A stretch of DNA of 64,000 nt from an uncultured Gemmatimonadota bacterium (GTDB taxonomy: Bacteria > Gemmatimonadota > Gemmatimonadetes > Gemmatimonadales > Gemmatimonadaceae): NCBI GenBank assembly GCA_902825965.1, contig CADEDA010000001.1, forward strand, positions 362,450 to 426,449. Reading direction: 5' to 3'. Positions 1 to 8,772 of this stretch are shown piece after piece (position 1 is the first letter of the stretch; the number at the start of each line of letters is the position of its first letter). The notes under the pieces are model-generated. The model was not told the DNA's origin. It was given only the letters and a program-made list of their open reading frames with translations, and did no database searches. The position numbers and the translations under genes are program-made.

Positions 1-2
1 AC

Positions 3-2780
3 GACGGGCGGTACCTGGCCTACGTGCTCGCGCCCAATGAAGGCGACGCCGAGGTGGTGCTGCGCGGCACGGCGGCTGGGGCGGCCGAGACGCGTGCCGC
101 GATCGGCGAGCCACCGGCGGGATTCGGCGGTGCGGCCGGCCTGGCGATCTCGGGCAACAACAAGTGGGCGGCCTACACGATCTACCCCAAGGCCGAGGAT
201 GCCAAGAAGGCGCGCCGCGACCGACGCACGCTGCCCACCAAGCTGGGTGTGGTGGAACTCGCCACCGGCAAGAAGCGCGAGTTCGACCGCGTGCGCAGCT
301 TCCGGTTCGCCGGTGACCGCTCCGACGTGATCGCACTCCAGCTCATGCCGCCTGACGCACCGGCCGGTGGTGCCGGCGCCGCGGGCGCGGCGAGCGGTGC
401 GGTGGTGATGCTCGTGGACCTCGCCGGCGGTGCGCCGGTCACGCTCGCCGGAGTGGGCGAGTACGCGTTCGACGAATCGGGCCAGTACTTCGCGTACACC
501 ATCGACCAGCGCGACCAGCTCGGCAACGGCGTGCAGGTGCGCGAGATCGCGACCGGGGTCGTGCGCGCACTCGACGGGGAGAAGGCCGCCTACCGCCGCC
601 TCACCTGGGCCGACAGCGGCGATGCACTCGCCGTGCTGCGGACCCGCGTGGACTCCGCGACCAAGGACACCCTGAGCACGGTGCTGGGCTGGACCCGCGT
701 GGCCTCGAAGACGCCGGTGCTGACGACCATCGACGAGAAGAGCGCCGGCGTGACCGGCGGCCTGGTGGTGAGCCTCGACCGCGCCCCCAAGTGGAACGAT
801 GCGCAGACCGTGCTCTACTTCGGCCTGCGCGAGCCGCGGCCCGAGGTGCCGGCCTCCACCGCCGCTCCGGTGGGTGGCGGTGGCAATGCGCCAGCGCCGG
901 GCGCCGGCGCCGGCGGGCAGGTCGCGCCCGCGCGGCAGGACGAGGAGACGCCGTCACTCATCCTCTGGCACTGGAAGGACCCGCGCCTGCAGAGCCAGCA
1001 GCAGGTGCAGGAGAACGCCGACAAGTCGTTCAACTACCTCGCCGCGTGGCACACCGCCGCACCCAAGGTGGTCAAGCTCGCCGACGACGACGTGCGGCTG
1101 ATCAGCATCGGCAATGGCGACCGCTGGGGACTGGGCGCCGACCTCACGCCGTACGAACGCCAGGCCAGCGTGGACGGGCGTCAGCTGCGCGACCTCTACG
1201 CGATCGATGCACTGAGCGGCGCGCGGCACCTGATCGCCAAGGGCATCCAGAATCCGGGCGGACCGTTCCCGCTCCTGCTCTCCCCGGACGGCCAGCGCGC
1301 CGCGTGGTACGATGACGGCCACTGGAACATCCACGAGTTCGCCAGCAAGAGCTCCCGGCGCGTGACCGACGGCGTGCCGGCGGTCTTCTGGGACGACGAG
1401 GACGATCACAACGTGGTGAAGCCGCCGGCCGCGCCGCCCTTCGGCTGGTCGCGCGACTCGCGGCACATCATCCTGCGCGACAACTGGGACCTCTGGCGGG
1501 TGCCGGTCGCCGGTGGCGCGGCGGTGAACCTGACGGTGAACGGCAAGACCGAGGGCATCCGGTACCAGGCCCGCGTGGCGGCACCGGCGCGGGAACGCGG
1601 CATCGACCTGACCAAGCCGCTGTACCTCGAGACCTACGGCGAGCGGAGCAAGAAGGAAGGGCTCGTGACCGTGGACGCGACGAAGGGCGGGACGCGCACG
1701 CTCGCCTGGGAGGACGCGAAGGTGGACTACCGCAAGGCGCGCGACAGCGACGTCTGGGCGTACACCCGCCAGACCTTCGTGCTGTTCCCGGACTGGTACG
1801 CGGCCGACGCGGGCCTCGCGAACCCGCGACGCCTCACCGACGCCAATCCGCAGCAGAAGGACGTGGCGTGGAGCGCCGGTGCGCGGCTGATCGACTACAC
1901 CTGCGACAACAACGGCGACCGGTTGCAGGGCGCGCTGTTCCTGCCGGCCGGCTACGAGGAAGGCCGCAAGTACCCGACGCTGACCTACATCTATGAGAAG
2001 CTCTCGCAGGGCTTCCACGCCTACGCCCAGCCCAACGCCACACGCTACGCGAACCCCAGCGTCTACACGTCCAAGGGCTACGCGTACTTCATGCCGGACA
2101 TCACGTACAAGCTCGATGACCCGGGCCGTTCGGCCGTGTGGTGCGTCGTGCCGGCGGTGAAGGCGGCGATCGCCAGCGGCATCGTCGACCCCGCGAACGT
2201 CGCACTGCAGGGCCACAGCTGGGGTGGTTACCAGACGAGCTTCATCGCGACGCAGACGGACATCTTCAAGACCGCCATCGCCGGTGCACCGCTCACCGAC
2301 ATGGTCTCGATGTTCAGCTCGGTGTACTGGAACACGGGGTCGGCCAACCAGCCGATCTTCATCTCGAGCCAGGGCCGCTTCCGCTCGAGCTACGCCAAGG
2401 ACCCCGACGCGTACCTGCGCAACTCACCCAACCGCTTCGCCAACGACCTCAAGATCCCGTTCATGATCCTGCACAACGACCGGGACGGTGCGGTGGACTT
2501 CAACCAGGGCATCACGTACTACAACACGCTGCGCGAACTCGGCAAGGACGTGGTGTTGCTCGAGTACGTGGGCGAGAACCACGGCCTCGCGCGGCCGATC
2601 AACCAGAAGGACTACGCGATGCGCATGCAGGAGTGGTTCGACCACTTCCTGCAGGGCAAGCCGGCGCCGGAATGGATGCAGGAGGGCGTGCCGCGGCTCA
2701 AGATGGAGGAGCACCTGCGGTCGCGGAAACCGCTGCTCGACCCCAAGGCGAAGGTGCCGGACAAGAAGGTCGCGATGTGA
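3..2780 (+). CDS. S9 family prolyl oligopeptidase-like serine peptidase, 5'-truncated by the window edge
   Basis: The reading frame is open from base 3 and already reads beta-propeller-like sequence (DGRYLAYVL) before the GTG at 24, so the true start lies upstream of the window. About 600 residues of repeated beta-propeller blades, with a low-complexity Gly/Ala/Pro insert near residues 275-305, precede an alpha/beta-hydrolase domain. Counting from the GTG at 24, the nucleophile motif GHSWGGYQ puts the serine at 732, the Asp at about 821 (HNDRDGAV) and the His at 853 (ENHG). The family cleaves short peptides and is usually secreted in such genomes; the signal peptide would be outside the window. 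A strong hairpin follows directly. The catalytic triad looks complete; the substrate is unknown. Confidence 0.93.
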   Translation, partial: DGRYLAYVLAPNEGDAEVVLRGTAAGAAETRAAIGEPPAGFGGAAGLAISGNNKWAAYTIYPKAEDAKKARRDRRTLPTKLGVVELATGKKREFDRVRSFRFAGDRSDVIALQLMPPDAPAGGAGAAGAASGAVVMLVDLAGGAPVTLAGVGEYAFDESGQYFAYTIDQRDQLGNGVQVREIATGVVRALDGEKAAYRRLTWADSGDALAVLRTRVDSATKDTLSTVLGWTRVASKTPVLTTIDEKSAGVTGGLVVSLDRAPKWNDAQTVLYFGLREPRPEVPASTAAPVGGGGNAPAPGAGAGGQVAPARQDEETPSLILWHWKDPRLQSQQQVQENADKSFNYLAAWHTAAPKVVKLADDDVRLISIGNGDRWGLGADLTPYERQASVDGRQLRDLYAIDALSGARHLIAKGIQNPGGPFPLLLSPDGQRAAWYDDGHWNIHEFASKSSRRVTDGVPAVFWDDEDDHNVVKPPAAPPFGWSRDSRHIILRDNWDLWRVPVAGGAAVNLTVNGKTEGIRYQARVAAPARERGIDLTKPLYLETYGERSKKEGLVTVDATKGGTRTLAWEDAKVDYRKARDSDVWAYTRQTFVLFPDWYAADAGLANPRRLTDANPQQKDVAWSAGARLIDYTCDNNGDRLQGALFLPAGYEEGRKYPTLTYIYEKLSQGFHAYAQPNATRYANPSVYTSKGYAYFMPDITYKLDDPGRSAVWCVVPAVKAAIASGIVDPANVALQGHSWGGYQTSFIATQTDIFKTAIAGAPLTDMVSMFSSVYWNTGSANQPIFISSQGRFRSSYAKDPDAYLRNSPNRFANDLKIPFMILHNDRDGAVDFNQGITYYNTLRELGKDVVLLEYVGENHGLARPINQKDYAMRMQEWFDHFLQGKPAPEWMQEGVPRLKMEEHLRSRKPLLDPKAKVPDKKVAM

Positions 2781-2821
2781 GCAGGGGGCGGGAGGGCGCG
2801 GCGCGCCCTCCCGCCCCCTGC
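2781..2821. terminator. Bidirectional hairpin terminator between convergent genes
   Basis: A perfect 19-bp inverted repeat (2781-2799 with 2803-2821) with a 3-nt loop fills almost the whole gap between the peptidase stop and the stop of the opposing lipoprotein gene. Neither side has a T-tract. Its position between convergent stops supports a bidirectional terminator. Confidence 0.7.
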
Positions 2822-2823
2822 CG

Positions 2824-3297
2824 TCAGCGACTCGACGACAGCCGCGTGTCGCCGAACTCGCGGACGGTGTGCAGGAACTCGTCGTCCGCCACCATCTCGC
2901 GGTAGTCCACGATGATCTGCGTCGGGAAGCCACGCGTCGCGTCGTAGGTCACGCGCAGGTCATGCGCGTTGCGCGCGAGGGCATCGCGTACGGTCTCGAA
3001 CAGGTCGTCGATGGTCGGGATCTGCGCGAGCGCCGCCCCCGCGAGCGGCTGTCCGCTCTCCACCACCACCGCACTGGTGACGACCCCGTTCGTGACGGTG
3101 ACGCGCACCTCGTGGACGACGGCGCAGAAGCAGACGCGTGTGTAGTTGAACTGATACTGCTCCGGCTGGCCCGCGCTCCAGCGCTGCCGCGCGGACTCGA
3201 ACTGCACACCCGCGGGATTGATGCCGAAGGGGTCGTCGCCCCCGCAGGCCGAGAGGAAGAGGGCGGCCGCAGCCGCCAGATGGCGTAGGTGTCTCAT
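2824..3297 (-). CDS. DUF6174-like lipoprotein
   Basis: The protein is 157 residues. The ATG at 3297 gives a short basic N-terminus, a hydrophobic stretch and an LSAC lipobox with Cys at about residue 18, so it should be lipid-anchored in the envelope. Longer upstream frames lack a sensible start. The remainder contains YQFNYTRVCFC, VRVTVTNGVV and a later DYREMVADDEF segment. This matches my memory of small DUF6174 proteins, which have a two-cysteine CxC region and alternating strands. No enzymatic motif is visible. It is convergent with the S9 peptidase across a long hairpin. The function is unknown and the family assignment is moderate. Confidence 0.72.
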   Translation of the reverse strand: MRHLRHLAAAAALFLSACGGDDPFGINPAGVQFESARQRWSAGQPEQYQFNYTRVCFCAVVHEVRVTVTNGVVTSAVVVESGQPLAGAALAQIPTIDDLFETVRDALARNAHDLRVTYDATRGFPTQIIVDYREMVADDEFLHTVREFGDTRLSSSR

Positions 3298-3328
3298 GCC
3301 CTCCACTACTCCGGACCCCGCGGACGCG

Positions 3329-3967
3329 TCACTCGGCCTGGGACGACCAGCGTTTGGCGAGCAGGAAGGCGACGACCCAGCCCAGACCGGCCGCGAGCAC
3401 GACATCGCTCACGAAATGTGCCCGTGCCAGCACCCGCGACACCGCGCAACCCGTTGCGAGCACGTAGCCTACCCAGCGAGCGCGCGGATACAGCCGCGCC
3501 AGCATCGCCGCACCGGCGAACGCGACCAGCGTGTGGGAACTCGGCATCGCCAGGCCGGACGTGCTCCACATGCGATCGGTGACGTCACGGAATCCGTAGA
3601 GCCCATCGTGTACGGCCGGACGTTCGCGACGGATCAACAACTTGCCGAGCTCGGCCAGCACTCCCCCCGCCGCGGCAGCCCCGACCAGCAGCCAGGCCCG
3701 GCGCGTGGCCCGCGGCCGACGCTGCACGACGCTGCCTTCCTGCAACGCGATCGCGATGGCCAACGCCACCCAAGTGCCGAGGAAGCCCATGACGCGCAAC
3801 AAGCGACCCCAGTCGCGCTCGTAGACCTTGGGATCGTGCAGCGTGTCGTACGCCCACTTGTCCACCAGCAGCGCGAGCAGCGTACCCAGCAGCGTGATGC
3901 CCAGCGCACGCCACAGGACGGCGGGCCGGAACGGGTCCGCCGCGAGGCCCACGCGCTCCCCGTTCAT
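3329..3967 (-). CDS. PAP2-type phosphatase, membrane
   Basis: The protein is 212 residues with about five hydrophobic segments. It carries the three-part type 2 phosphatidic acid phosphatase signature: K109-x6-R116-P117, PSSH at 142-145, and S177-R178-x5-H184-x3-D188. These residues bind phosphate and supply the nucleophilic and acid/base histidines, so the site looks intact. Such enzymes dephosphorylate lipid phosphates or polyprenyl pyrophosphates at the membrane. The start at 3967 overlaps the stop of the upstream Nudix gene as ATGA, implying translational coupling. Longer upstream frames are unlikely because they run through the Nudix gene. The substrate cannot be told from sequence. Confidence 0.88.
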   Translation of the reverse strand: MNGERVGLAADPFRPAVLWRALGITLLGTLLALLVDKWAYDTLHDPKVYERDWGRLLRVMGFLGTWVALAIAIALQEGSVVQRRPRATRRAWLLVGAAAAGGVLAELGKLLIRRERPAVHDGLYGFRDVTDRMWSTSGLAMPSSHTLVAFAGAAMLARLYPRARWVGYVLATGCAVSRVLARAHFVSDVVLAAGLGWVVAFLLAKRWSSQAE

Positions 3968-4563
3968 CGCCACAGCTCGTGCAGTCCGCTCAAGATGCGC
4001 TCCGTCATGCCCCAGATGGTGAAGTCCCCGTGTACGTACGCCGAGACCCGCAGGCGGAGGTCGCGCACGGTCACCGTCGTCTCGCTGCGCGCCTCCGGGA
4101 CGAACAAGGACCCGAGCGCGACCCACCGGTACTCGGCCACCTCGTCGCTGGTCCGGAGCGGCGGCAGGTCAGGGGCGGCGGCGAAGACGTACGGACGCAC
4201 GATGATCGGCGGCAACGCCGGTGTGCGCGGGCGCAGCTCGTCGAGTTCGCCGATCAGGCGGCCGTGGGTGCGCAGGTCGAGCCCGACCTCCTCCATGGTC
4301 TCGCGGATCGCCGTCGCCTCGAGCGAGGCGTCCTCCGCATCGTGGCGTCCGCCGGGCAAGCCGATCTGCCCGCTCCACGGATCGCCGGCGCGCGTCGCGC
4401 GCCGGATCAGCAGCAACTCGGCGTCGTCATCCTCGCGCGGACGGAGCACGAGTGCCACCGCCGCTTCGCGGTACGGTTCGTCGCGCTCGGCCGGGACCGG
4501 CGGTCGCGCCGCCAGGGCGCGCGCGAGTCGCGGGACGAGGGTCGAGGTGGACGTACCGCTCAC
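3964..4563 (-). CDS. Nudix hydrolase of the CoA pyrophosphatase type
   Basis: The GTG at 4563 is preferred because a GAAGGG sequence precedes it and it starts just past the rhodanese stop; an in-frame GTG at 4590 would add nine residues and overlap that gene. The protein is about 199 residues. SGQIGLPGGRHD is followed at about 71-95 by a Nudix box of the form GGxxDxxDxxxxxTAxREtxEEvG. This spacing and the GQxxxPGG lead-in are typical of the NudL/CoA diphosphatase subgroup, which hydrolyses CoA and its esters. Other NDP-X substrates cannot be excluded. It lies between rhodanese and PAP2 genes in one leftward operon. Confidence 0.85.
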   Translation of the reverse strand: MSGTSTSTLVPRLARALAARPPVPAERDEPYREAAVALVLRPREDDDAELLLIRRATRAGDPWSGQIGLPGGRHDAEDASLEATAIRETMEEVGLDLRTHGRLIGELDELRPRTPALPPIIVRPYVFAAAPDLPPLRTSDEVAEYRWVALGSLFVPEARSETTVTVRDLRLRVSAYVHGDFTIWGMTERILSGLHELWR

Positions 4564-4564
4564 C

Positions 4565-4927
4565 TCACCCTTCGACCGGTCCGTTGACACCCATCCACGC
4601 GCCCCAGCCGCCAGCGAGGGAGGCGACCGTCTGGTAGCCCATCTGCTGCAGCGTGTCCGCCGCGAGGGCCGAGCGATTGCCGCCGGCGCAGTAGATGACG
4701 AGGTTCGCGTTCCGCGGGATGACCGCCTCGACCTTGGTCTCCATGGTCCCGCGCGGGATCACGATCGCGCCCGGGATGCGTCCGAGGTTCGTCTCGTTCG
4801 GTTCGCGCACGTCGAGCAGCACCGGCGCCTGCGGTCCCCCGAGGGACTTGAGCAACTCGGCTGCGGAGATCTCGCGGATTCGCGTCTTGGCTTCGGCGAT
4901 GAGGTCGGCGCCGGACTTGATGGGCAT
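4565..4927 (-). CDS. Single-domain rhodanese-like sulfurtransferase
   Basis: The protein is 120 residues and comprises one rhodanese domain without a signal peptide, so it should be cytoplasmic. Conserved elements are LLDVREPNE near residue 37, GRIPGAIVIPRG near 49-60, and the active-site loop with Cys80 followed by AGGNRS. The six-residue loop and catalytic cysteine are typical of thiosulfate sulfurtransferase or GlpE-like proteins that carry sulfane sulfur as a persulfide. It precedes the Nudix gene by one base, so the two are probably cotranscribed. The sulfur donor and acceptor are unknown. Confidence 0.9.
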   Translation of the reverse strand: MPIKSGADLIAEAKTRIREISAAELLKSLGGPQAPVLLDVREPNETNLGRIPGAIVIPRGTMETKVEAVIPRNANLVIYCAGGNRSALAADTLQQMGYQTVASLAGGWGAWMGVNGPVEG

Positions 4928-4959
4928 GGGAGTCGGGTTGAGGACTGCTGCAAGCTAAC

Positions 4960-6669
4960 TCATCCCACCTGCATCGGCTCCAAGCGATCGAAGGCCCGCC
5001 CCACGGCGAGGATGAGCAGCCAGGCCTCGGTGGCGAGGCCGATCGACGCCGCGACGCCGGTGACGGCGAGCGCCGCGGCGACCGAGTCGCTGGCCGCGTA
5101 GACGAGTGCGCCGACACCGCCGCCGATGATCGACGGCAGCAGGAGCGCGAGCACCAGCGCGAGCAGCGTCGCCACGCTCGTGAGGATCGCCTGCCCCATC
5201 ACCTCGAATCCCCCCGGGTTCTTCTCGCCCAGCCGGATCCAGCCGGGGAAGTACACGGCGAGCCCGTTGTGCAGCGTGAAGTTGATGCCGTTCACCGCCA
5301 CGATGATGGGGACCGCCCCGAGGAACGCGCCGACGCGCATCGCGCCGGTGAACGCCTCGAGCCCGCCGCCGCGCAACACCGTCAGCGCGACGGCAAGCAT
5401 GAGCACCTGGGGCAATGCGAGGGCCAACGTGCCGGTGAGCACCTCCGCCGCCACCACCTCGCGCCCGGGCAACGGCAGCGTGCGCATGAGCGGCAGGCGC
5501 TGCAGGTCGCTGCGCAGGTCGTTGCGCACCGCACTCGGGCCCCACACGAGCAGCATCGCCAGGAACGCCGAGGCCGCGCCACCGATGAGTGCCCGCGTGA
5601 CCGGCTCGGCGTCGTTGAACACCACCGCCGCGACGATCACCAGCAGTGGCGCCAGGAAGAGGCTGCGCAGCTGGTTGGTGCGGCGCATCCACACGGCGTT
5701 CTTCCAGAGGATCGCGTACGCCGGCAGGCCCGTGGCCGCGAGGGGGATGCTCCGGCGCACGTCCTTCGCGCGCGGCTTGCTGATGCCCCGCATCGTCTGC
5801 TGCATCTCGGCGACGGCCACCGCCTGCTTCTCCGACGCCTCGGCGGCCGCCTCCTCGAACGCGATCTCCGAACCCAGCACCCACCACACGTGCAGCGCCA
5901 GGATGAGCAGGGCCGGGAGCATCGCGACCGCCCAGCCTGCGAGGTCGGCAGCGGCAAGCGGCTCGAACAGCATCCGGAGCGGCAGCAACACGATGCCCGC
6001 CGGCGGCAGTTCGAGCGCGGTGAGCGCTGCACGCAGCGCGGCGGGGAGCGCCCCCGCGCTGCGGATGGTCTCCCACTGCGCCCAGAGCGCGTACGCCACC
6101 GTGCCCGACACGGCGAGGAAGGTGAGCAGCGCCGGCGTGAGCCGGGCGACGCCGGTGGCCCCGTGTTCGAGCGCGCTGGCGCGCTTGAGGGCCACCCCCA
6201 GGCGATGCAGCCCCAGCGTGGTGAACACGAGCCAGATGGCGACCGCCCGCGCCGGTGGCGGCAGCTCCGAGGCACCACGACTCATGAGCAGCATCCAGAT
6301 GAACGCCGAGAAGATGGCGCCGAACTGCGACTGTGCGATGCGATAGAGCACCAACGTGCGGCGCGAGACCGGCGCCGGGAACAGCATGGCCACTTCGGCG
6401 CGGGTGAAGGCGAGGGCGCTGCGATCGCTGCCGACGAGCCAGGTGTAGCCGACGGCACCGAGGAAGATCACCGGCAGCACGATGAGTGCGATGTCCATCG
6501 ACGCGTTCCGATCACCGATCTGCGCGCCGGGCCGGAGGAAGATGAACCAGAAGTAGGCGATGCCGAGGGCGAAGGCGACCGCGTAGCGCGGCTGCCGTAG
6601 GCGCGACGCCTGTTTGTGCAGGCGGTTCCAGGCCTGCGTCCGGATGAGGTACCAGAGGGCGCCGGTCAC
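4960..6669 (-). CDS. ABC transporter permease, putative exporter
   Basis: The protein is 569 residues with roughly a dozen hydrophobic segments in two halves. A charged, Ala/Glu-rich cytoplasmic stretch at about 270-305 separates them, so this looks like a fused duplicated permease. Its GTG start overlaps the stop of the upstream ATPase gene as GTGA, tying the two as one exporter. The sequence resembles poorly characterised ABC exporter permeases found beside CcmA/NatA-type ATPases. No periplasmic binding protein gene is present, which also points to export. The cargo is unknown. Confidence 0.82.
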   Translation of the reverse strand: MTGALWYLIRTQAWNRLHKQASRLRQPRYAVAFALGIAYFWFIFLRPGAQIGDRNASMDIALIVLPVIFLGAVGYTWLVGSDRSALAFTRAEVAMLFPAPVSRRTLVLYRIAQSQFGAIFSAFIWMLLMSRGASELPPPARAVAIWLVFTTLGLHRLGVALKRASALEHGATGVARLTPALLTFLAVSGTVAYALWAQWETIRSAGALPAALRAALTALELPPAGIVLLPLRMLFEPLAAADLAGWAVAMLPALLILALHVWWVLGSEIAFEEAAAEASEKQAVAVAEMQQTMRGISKPRAKDVRRSIPLAATGLPAYAILWKNAVWMRRTNQLRSLFLAPLLVIVAAVVFNDAEPVTRALIGGAASAFLAMLLVWGPSAVRNDLRSDLQRLPLMRTLPLPGREVVAAEVLTGTLALALPQVLMLAVALTVLRGGGLEAFTGAMRVGAFLGAVPIIVAVNGINFTLHNGLAVYFPGWIRLGEKNPGGFEVMGQAILTSVATLLALVLALLLPSIIGGGVGALVYAASDSVAAALAVTGVAASIGLATEAWLLILAVGRAFDRLEPMQVG

Positions 6670-7418
6670 GCGGGGCGTGGTACGCCGTTCCCGCCCTCGC
6701 CCTCACCGGTGAGGGCGAGGAAGATGTCCTCGAGCGACCGCCCGGCGAGCTCCGGGTGTGCCTCGACGATCTGCGAGAGCGGGCCATAGGCCACGCAGCG
6801 CCCGCGCCGGATGACGAAGAGCTTGGTGCAGAGCTCCTCGACCAGGGTGAGCAGGTGCGAGCTCAGCACGACGGCCGTGCCCGCGCGGGCGCGCGCCGCG
6901 ATGGTCGCCCGCATGCGCCGCATGCCGCCGGGATCCAGGCCGGTGAGCGGCTCGTCCAGCACCAGCGTCCTGGGGTCGTGCAACAGGCCGCAGGCGATCG
7001 CGAGCTTCTGCTTCATGCCGCGCGAGAGTTCGTCGGGCAGGCTCTTGCGCTTGTCCCCGAGCTCGAGCTCCTCCAGCACCGGCCCGATGCGCTGGTCCAC
7101 GTCCGCCACGCCGTACACGCGCGCGATGAAGCGCAGGTGCTCCTCGACGGTGAGGTAGTCGAACAGCTGCGGCTCGTCGGGGATGAACGCCAGCGTGCGC
7201 TTGGCCTCGACGGCCTGGTGCTCGAGGTCGTGGCCGCCGAGCAGCACGGAACCGGCACTGGGCCTGATGATGCCGGCGAGGCAGCGGAGGGTGGTCGTCT
7301 TGCCGGCGCCGTTGGGGCCGACGAGCCCGAGCACCTCGCCTGGCGCGACGTCGAACGAGATCCCGTCGACCGCGGTCAGGTCGCCGTAACGTTTGGTCAG
7401 GGACTGGACGCTGATCAT
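6666..7418 (-). CDS. ABC transporter ATP-binding protein
   Basis: The protein is 250 residues from the ATG at 7418. It shows Walker A GPNGAGKT (34-41), the signature LSRGMKQ (131-137), Walker B LVLDE (152-156) and the H-loop His188, so it should be an active ATPase. The LSxGMKQ signature is typical of CcmA/NatA-type exporters. It is the first gene of the leftward unit and overlaps the permease by four bases. The 101-bp gap to the divergent carrier gene at 7520 must hold promoters for both directions. Confidence 0.93.
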   Translation of the reverse strand: MISVQSLTKRYGDLTAVDGISFDVAPGEVLGLVGPNGAGKTTTLRCLAGIIRPSAGSVLLGGHDLEHQAVEAKRTLAFIPDEPQLFDYLTVEEHLRFIARVYGVADVDQRIGPVLEELELGDKRKSLPDELSRGMKQKLAIACGLLHDPRTLVLDEPLTGLDPGGMRRMRATIAARARAGTAVVLSSHLLTLVEELCTKLFVIRRGRCVAYGPLSQIVEAHPELAGRSLEDIFLALTGEGEGGNGVPRPA

Positions 7419-7519
7419 GTCGGTGGAGGATGGACGGCGGTGAAAGGTAGTGCGCGTGGGGCCTGCCGCGTCATCTTTCCGGGCGTGATGCCTGCCGTCG
7501 CCGCCGCCGACCACCTCGC

Positions 7520-8767
7520 GTGTCGCTGACCACCAAGGTCCTGCTCGCCCTGGTCCTCGGCGGCGCGCTCGGCCTCGCGCTCGCCGGCGCCACCAGTCCC
7601 GGCGCGGCGACCACGCTCGCCGTGCTGCAGCCGGTGGGCACGTTGTTCGTGAACGCGATCCGCATGACCGTCATCCCGCTGGTGATGGCCAGCCTCGTCG
7701 TCGGCGTGGCGGCCGCACCGGACGCGAAGTCGGTGGGTCGACTCGGCGCCCGCGCACTGCTGCTGTTCGTGCTGGTCCTGAGCTTGGCCGCCGCCGTCGG
7801 GATCCTCGCCGGAGCACCGCTGCTCTCGCTCCTGTCGTTCGATCCCGCGTCGATCGAGGCCCTGCGGGCCAGCGCCGCCTCGGGCGGCGCGGCCGTCGGC
7901 GAGCAGGCACGCGCCGCCCCGACCGCCGGACAATGGCTGGTCTCGCTGGTGCCGTCCAATCCGGTGAAGGCCGCCGTCGACGGGGCGATGCTGCCGCTCA
8001 TCGTCTTCTCGATCGTCTTCGGACTCGCCCTGCTGCGCATCGACGCGGACCGCCGTGCGGCGGTCGTCCGCGTGGTGGAAGGCATCGCCGACGCCTCACT
8101 GGTGCTCGTCCGCGCCATCCTCGACCTGGCGCCGGTGGGTGTCTTCGCCCTCGCGGTGCCGCTGGCCGCCACCATGGGACTCGATGCGCTCCGCGCGATC
8201 GGCGGCTACATCGTGATCGTGTCGTCGCTCTGCGTGGTGTTCGCGGCGGCCGTGCTCTACCCCGCCGCGGCCATGCTCGGGCATGTGCCGCTCGGACGGT
8301 TCGCTCGGGCCGCGCTGCCGGCGCAGTCGATCGCCTTCAGTTCCCGCTCGTCGCTCGCGGCGCTTCCGGCACTGCTTGAGACCGTGCGCGACACGCTGCG
8401 GCTCCCACCGACCATCGGCGCGGTGCTGATCCCCCTCTCCGCCACGCTCTTCCGCACGGGTGCGGGCATCGGACAGACGGTGGGTGTGCTCTTCGTCGCA
8501 CGACTCTACGGCGTGGACCTCGGCGTCGCGGCGCTGCTCGGCATCGCCGTGACCTCCGTCATCACGTCGTTCTCGGTCCCGGGCGTGCCCGGCGGATCGA
8601 TCATCGTGATGGTGCCGATCCTCAGCGGCGCGGGGATCCCGGTGGAGGGCGTCGCGCTGCTGCTCGGCGCCGACACCATCCCCGACATGTTCCGCACCAC
8701 CACCAACGTCACCGGCACCCTCGCCGCGTCGGTGATCCTCGCCCGGGGCGAGGAGGCCCGCCACTGA
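7520..8767 (+). CDS. Dicarboxylate/amino acid:cation symporter (DAACS) family, atypical ion site
   Basis: The protein is 415 residues, starts at GTG and is strongly hydrophobic. It has the family's serine-rich HP1 segment (SSRSS, 274-278), an HP2 glycine loop (SVPGVPGGS, 352-360) and the C-terminal D385/D389/R392/N396 series that binds substrate in GltPh. Two family hallmarks are changed: the NMDG sodium motif reads FRTG at 311-314, and the Na1-site Asp after NVTG is Thr400. The carrier fold seems intact, but sodium coupling as in GltPh is doubtful; another ion or substrate is possible. It is followed five bases later by a glycosyltransferase gene. Confidence 0.85.
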   Translation: MSLTTKVLLALVLGGALGLALAGATSPGAATTLAVLQPVGTLFVNAIRMTVIPLVMASLVVGVAAAPDAKSVGRLGARALLLFVLVLSLAAAVGILAGAPLLSLLSFDPASIEALRASAASGGAAVGEQARAAPTAGQWLVSLVPSNPVKAAVDGAMLPLIVFSIVFGLALLRIDADRRAAVVRVVEGIADASLVLVRAILDLAPVGVFALAVPLAATMGLDALRAIGGYIVIVSSLCVVFAAAVLYPAAAMLGHVPLGRFARAALPAQSIAFSSRSSLAALPALLETVRDTLRLPPTIGAVLIPLSATLFRTGAGIGQTVGVLFVARLYGVDLGVAALLGIAVTSVITSFSVPGVPGGSIIVMVPILSGAGIPVEGVALLLGADTIPDMFRTTTNVTGTLAASVILARGEEARH

Positions 8768-8772
8768 CGCCG

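Noticed and set aside
3218..5101. 627-codon open frame on the plus strand across the PAP2-Nudix-rhodanese block
   Set aside because: It is antisense to three genes with intact active-site motifs and contains no recognisable domain itself.
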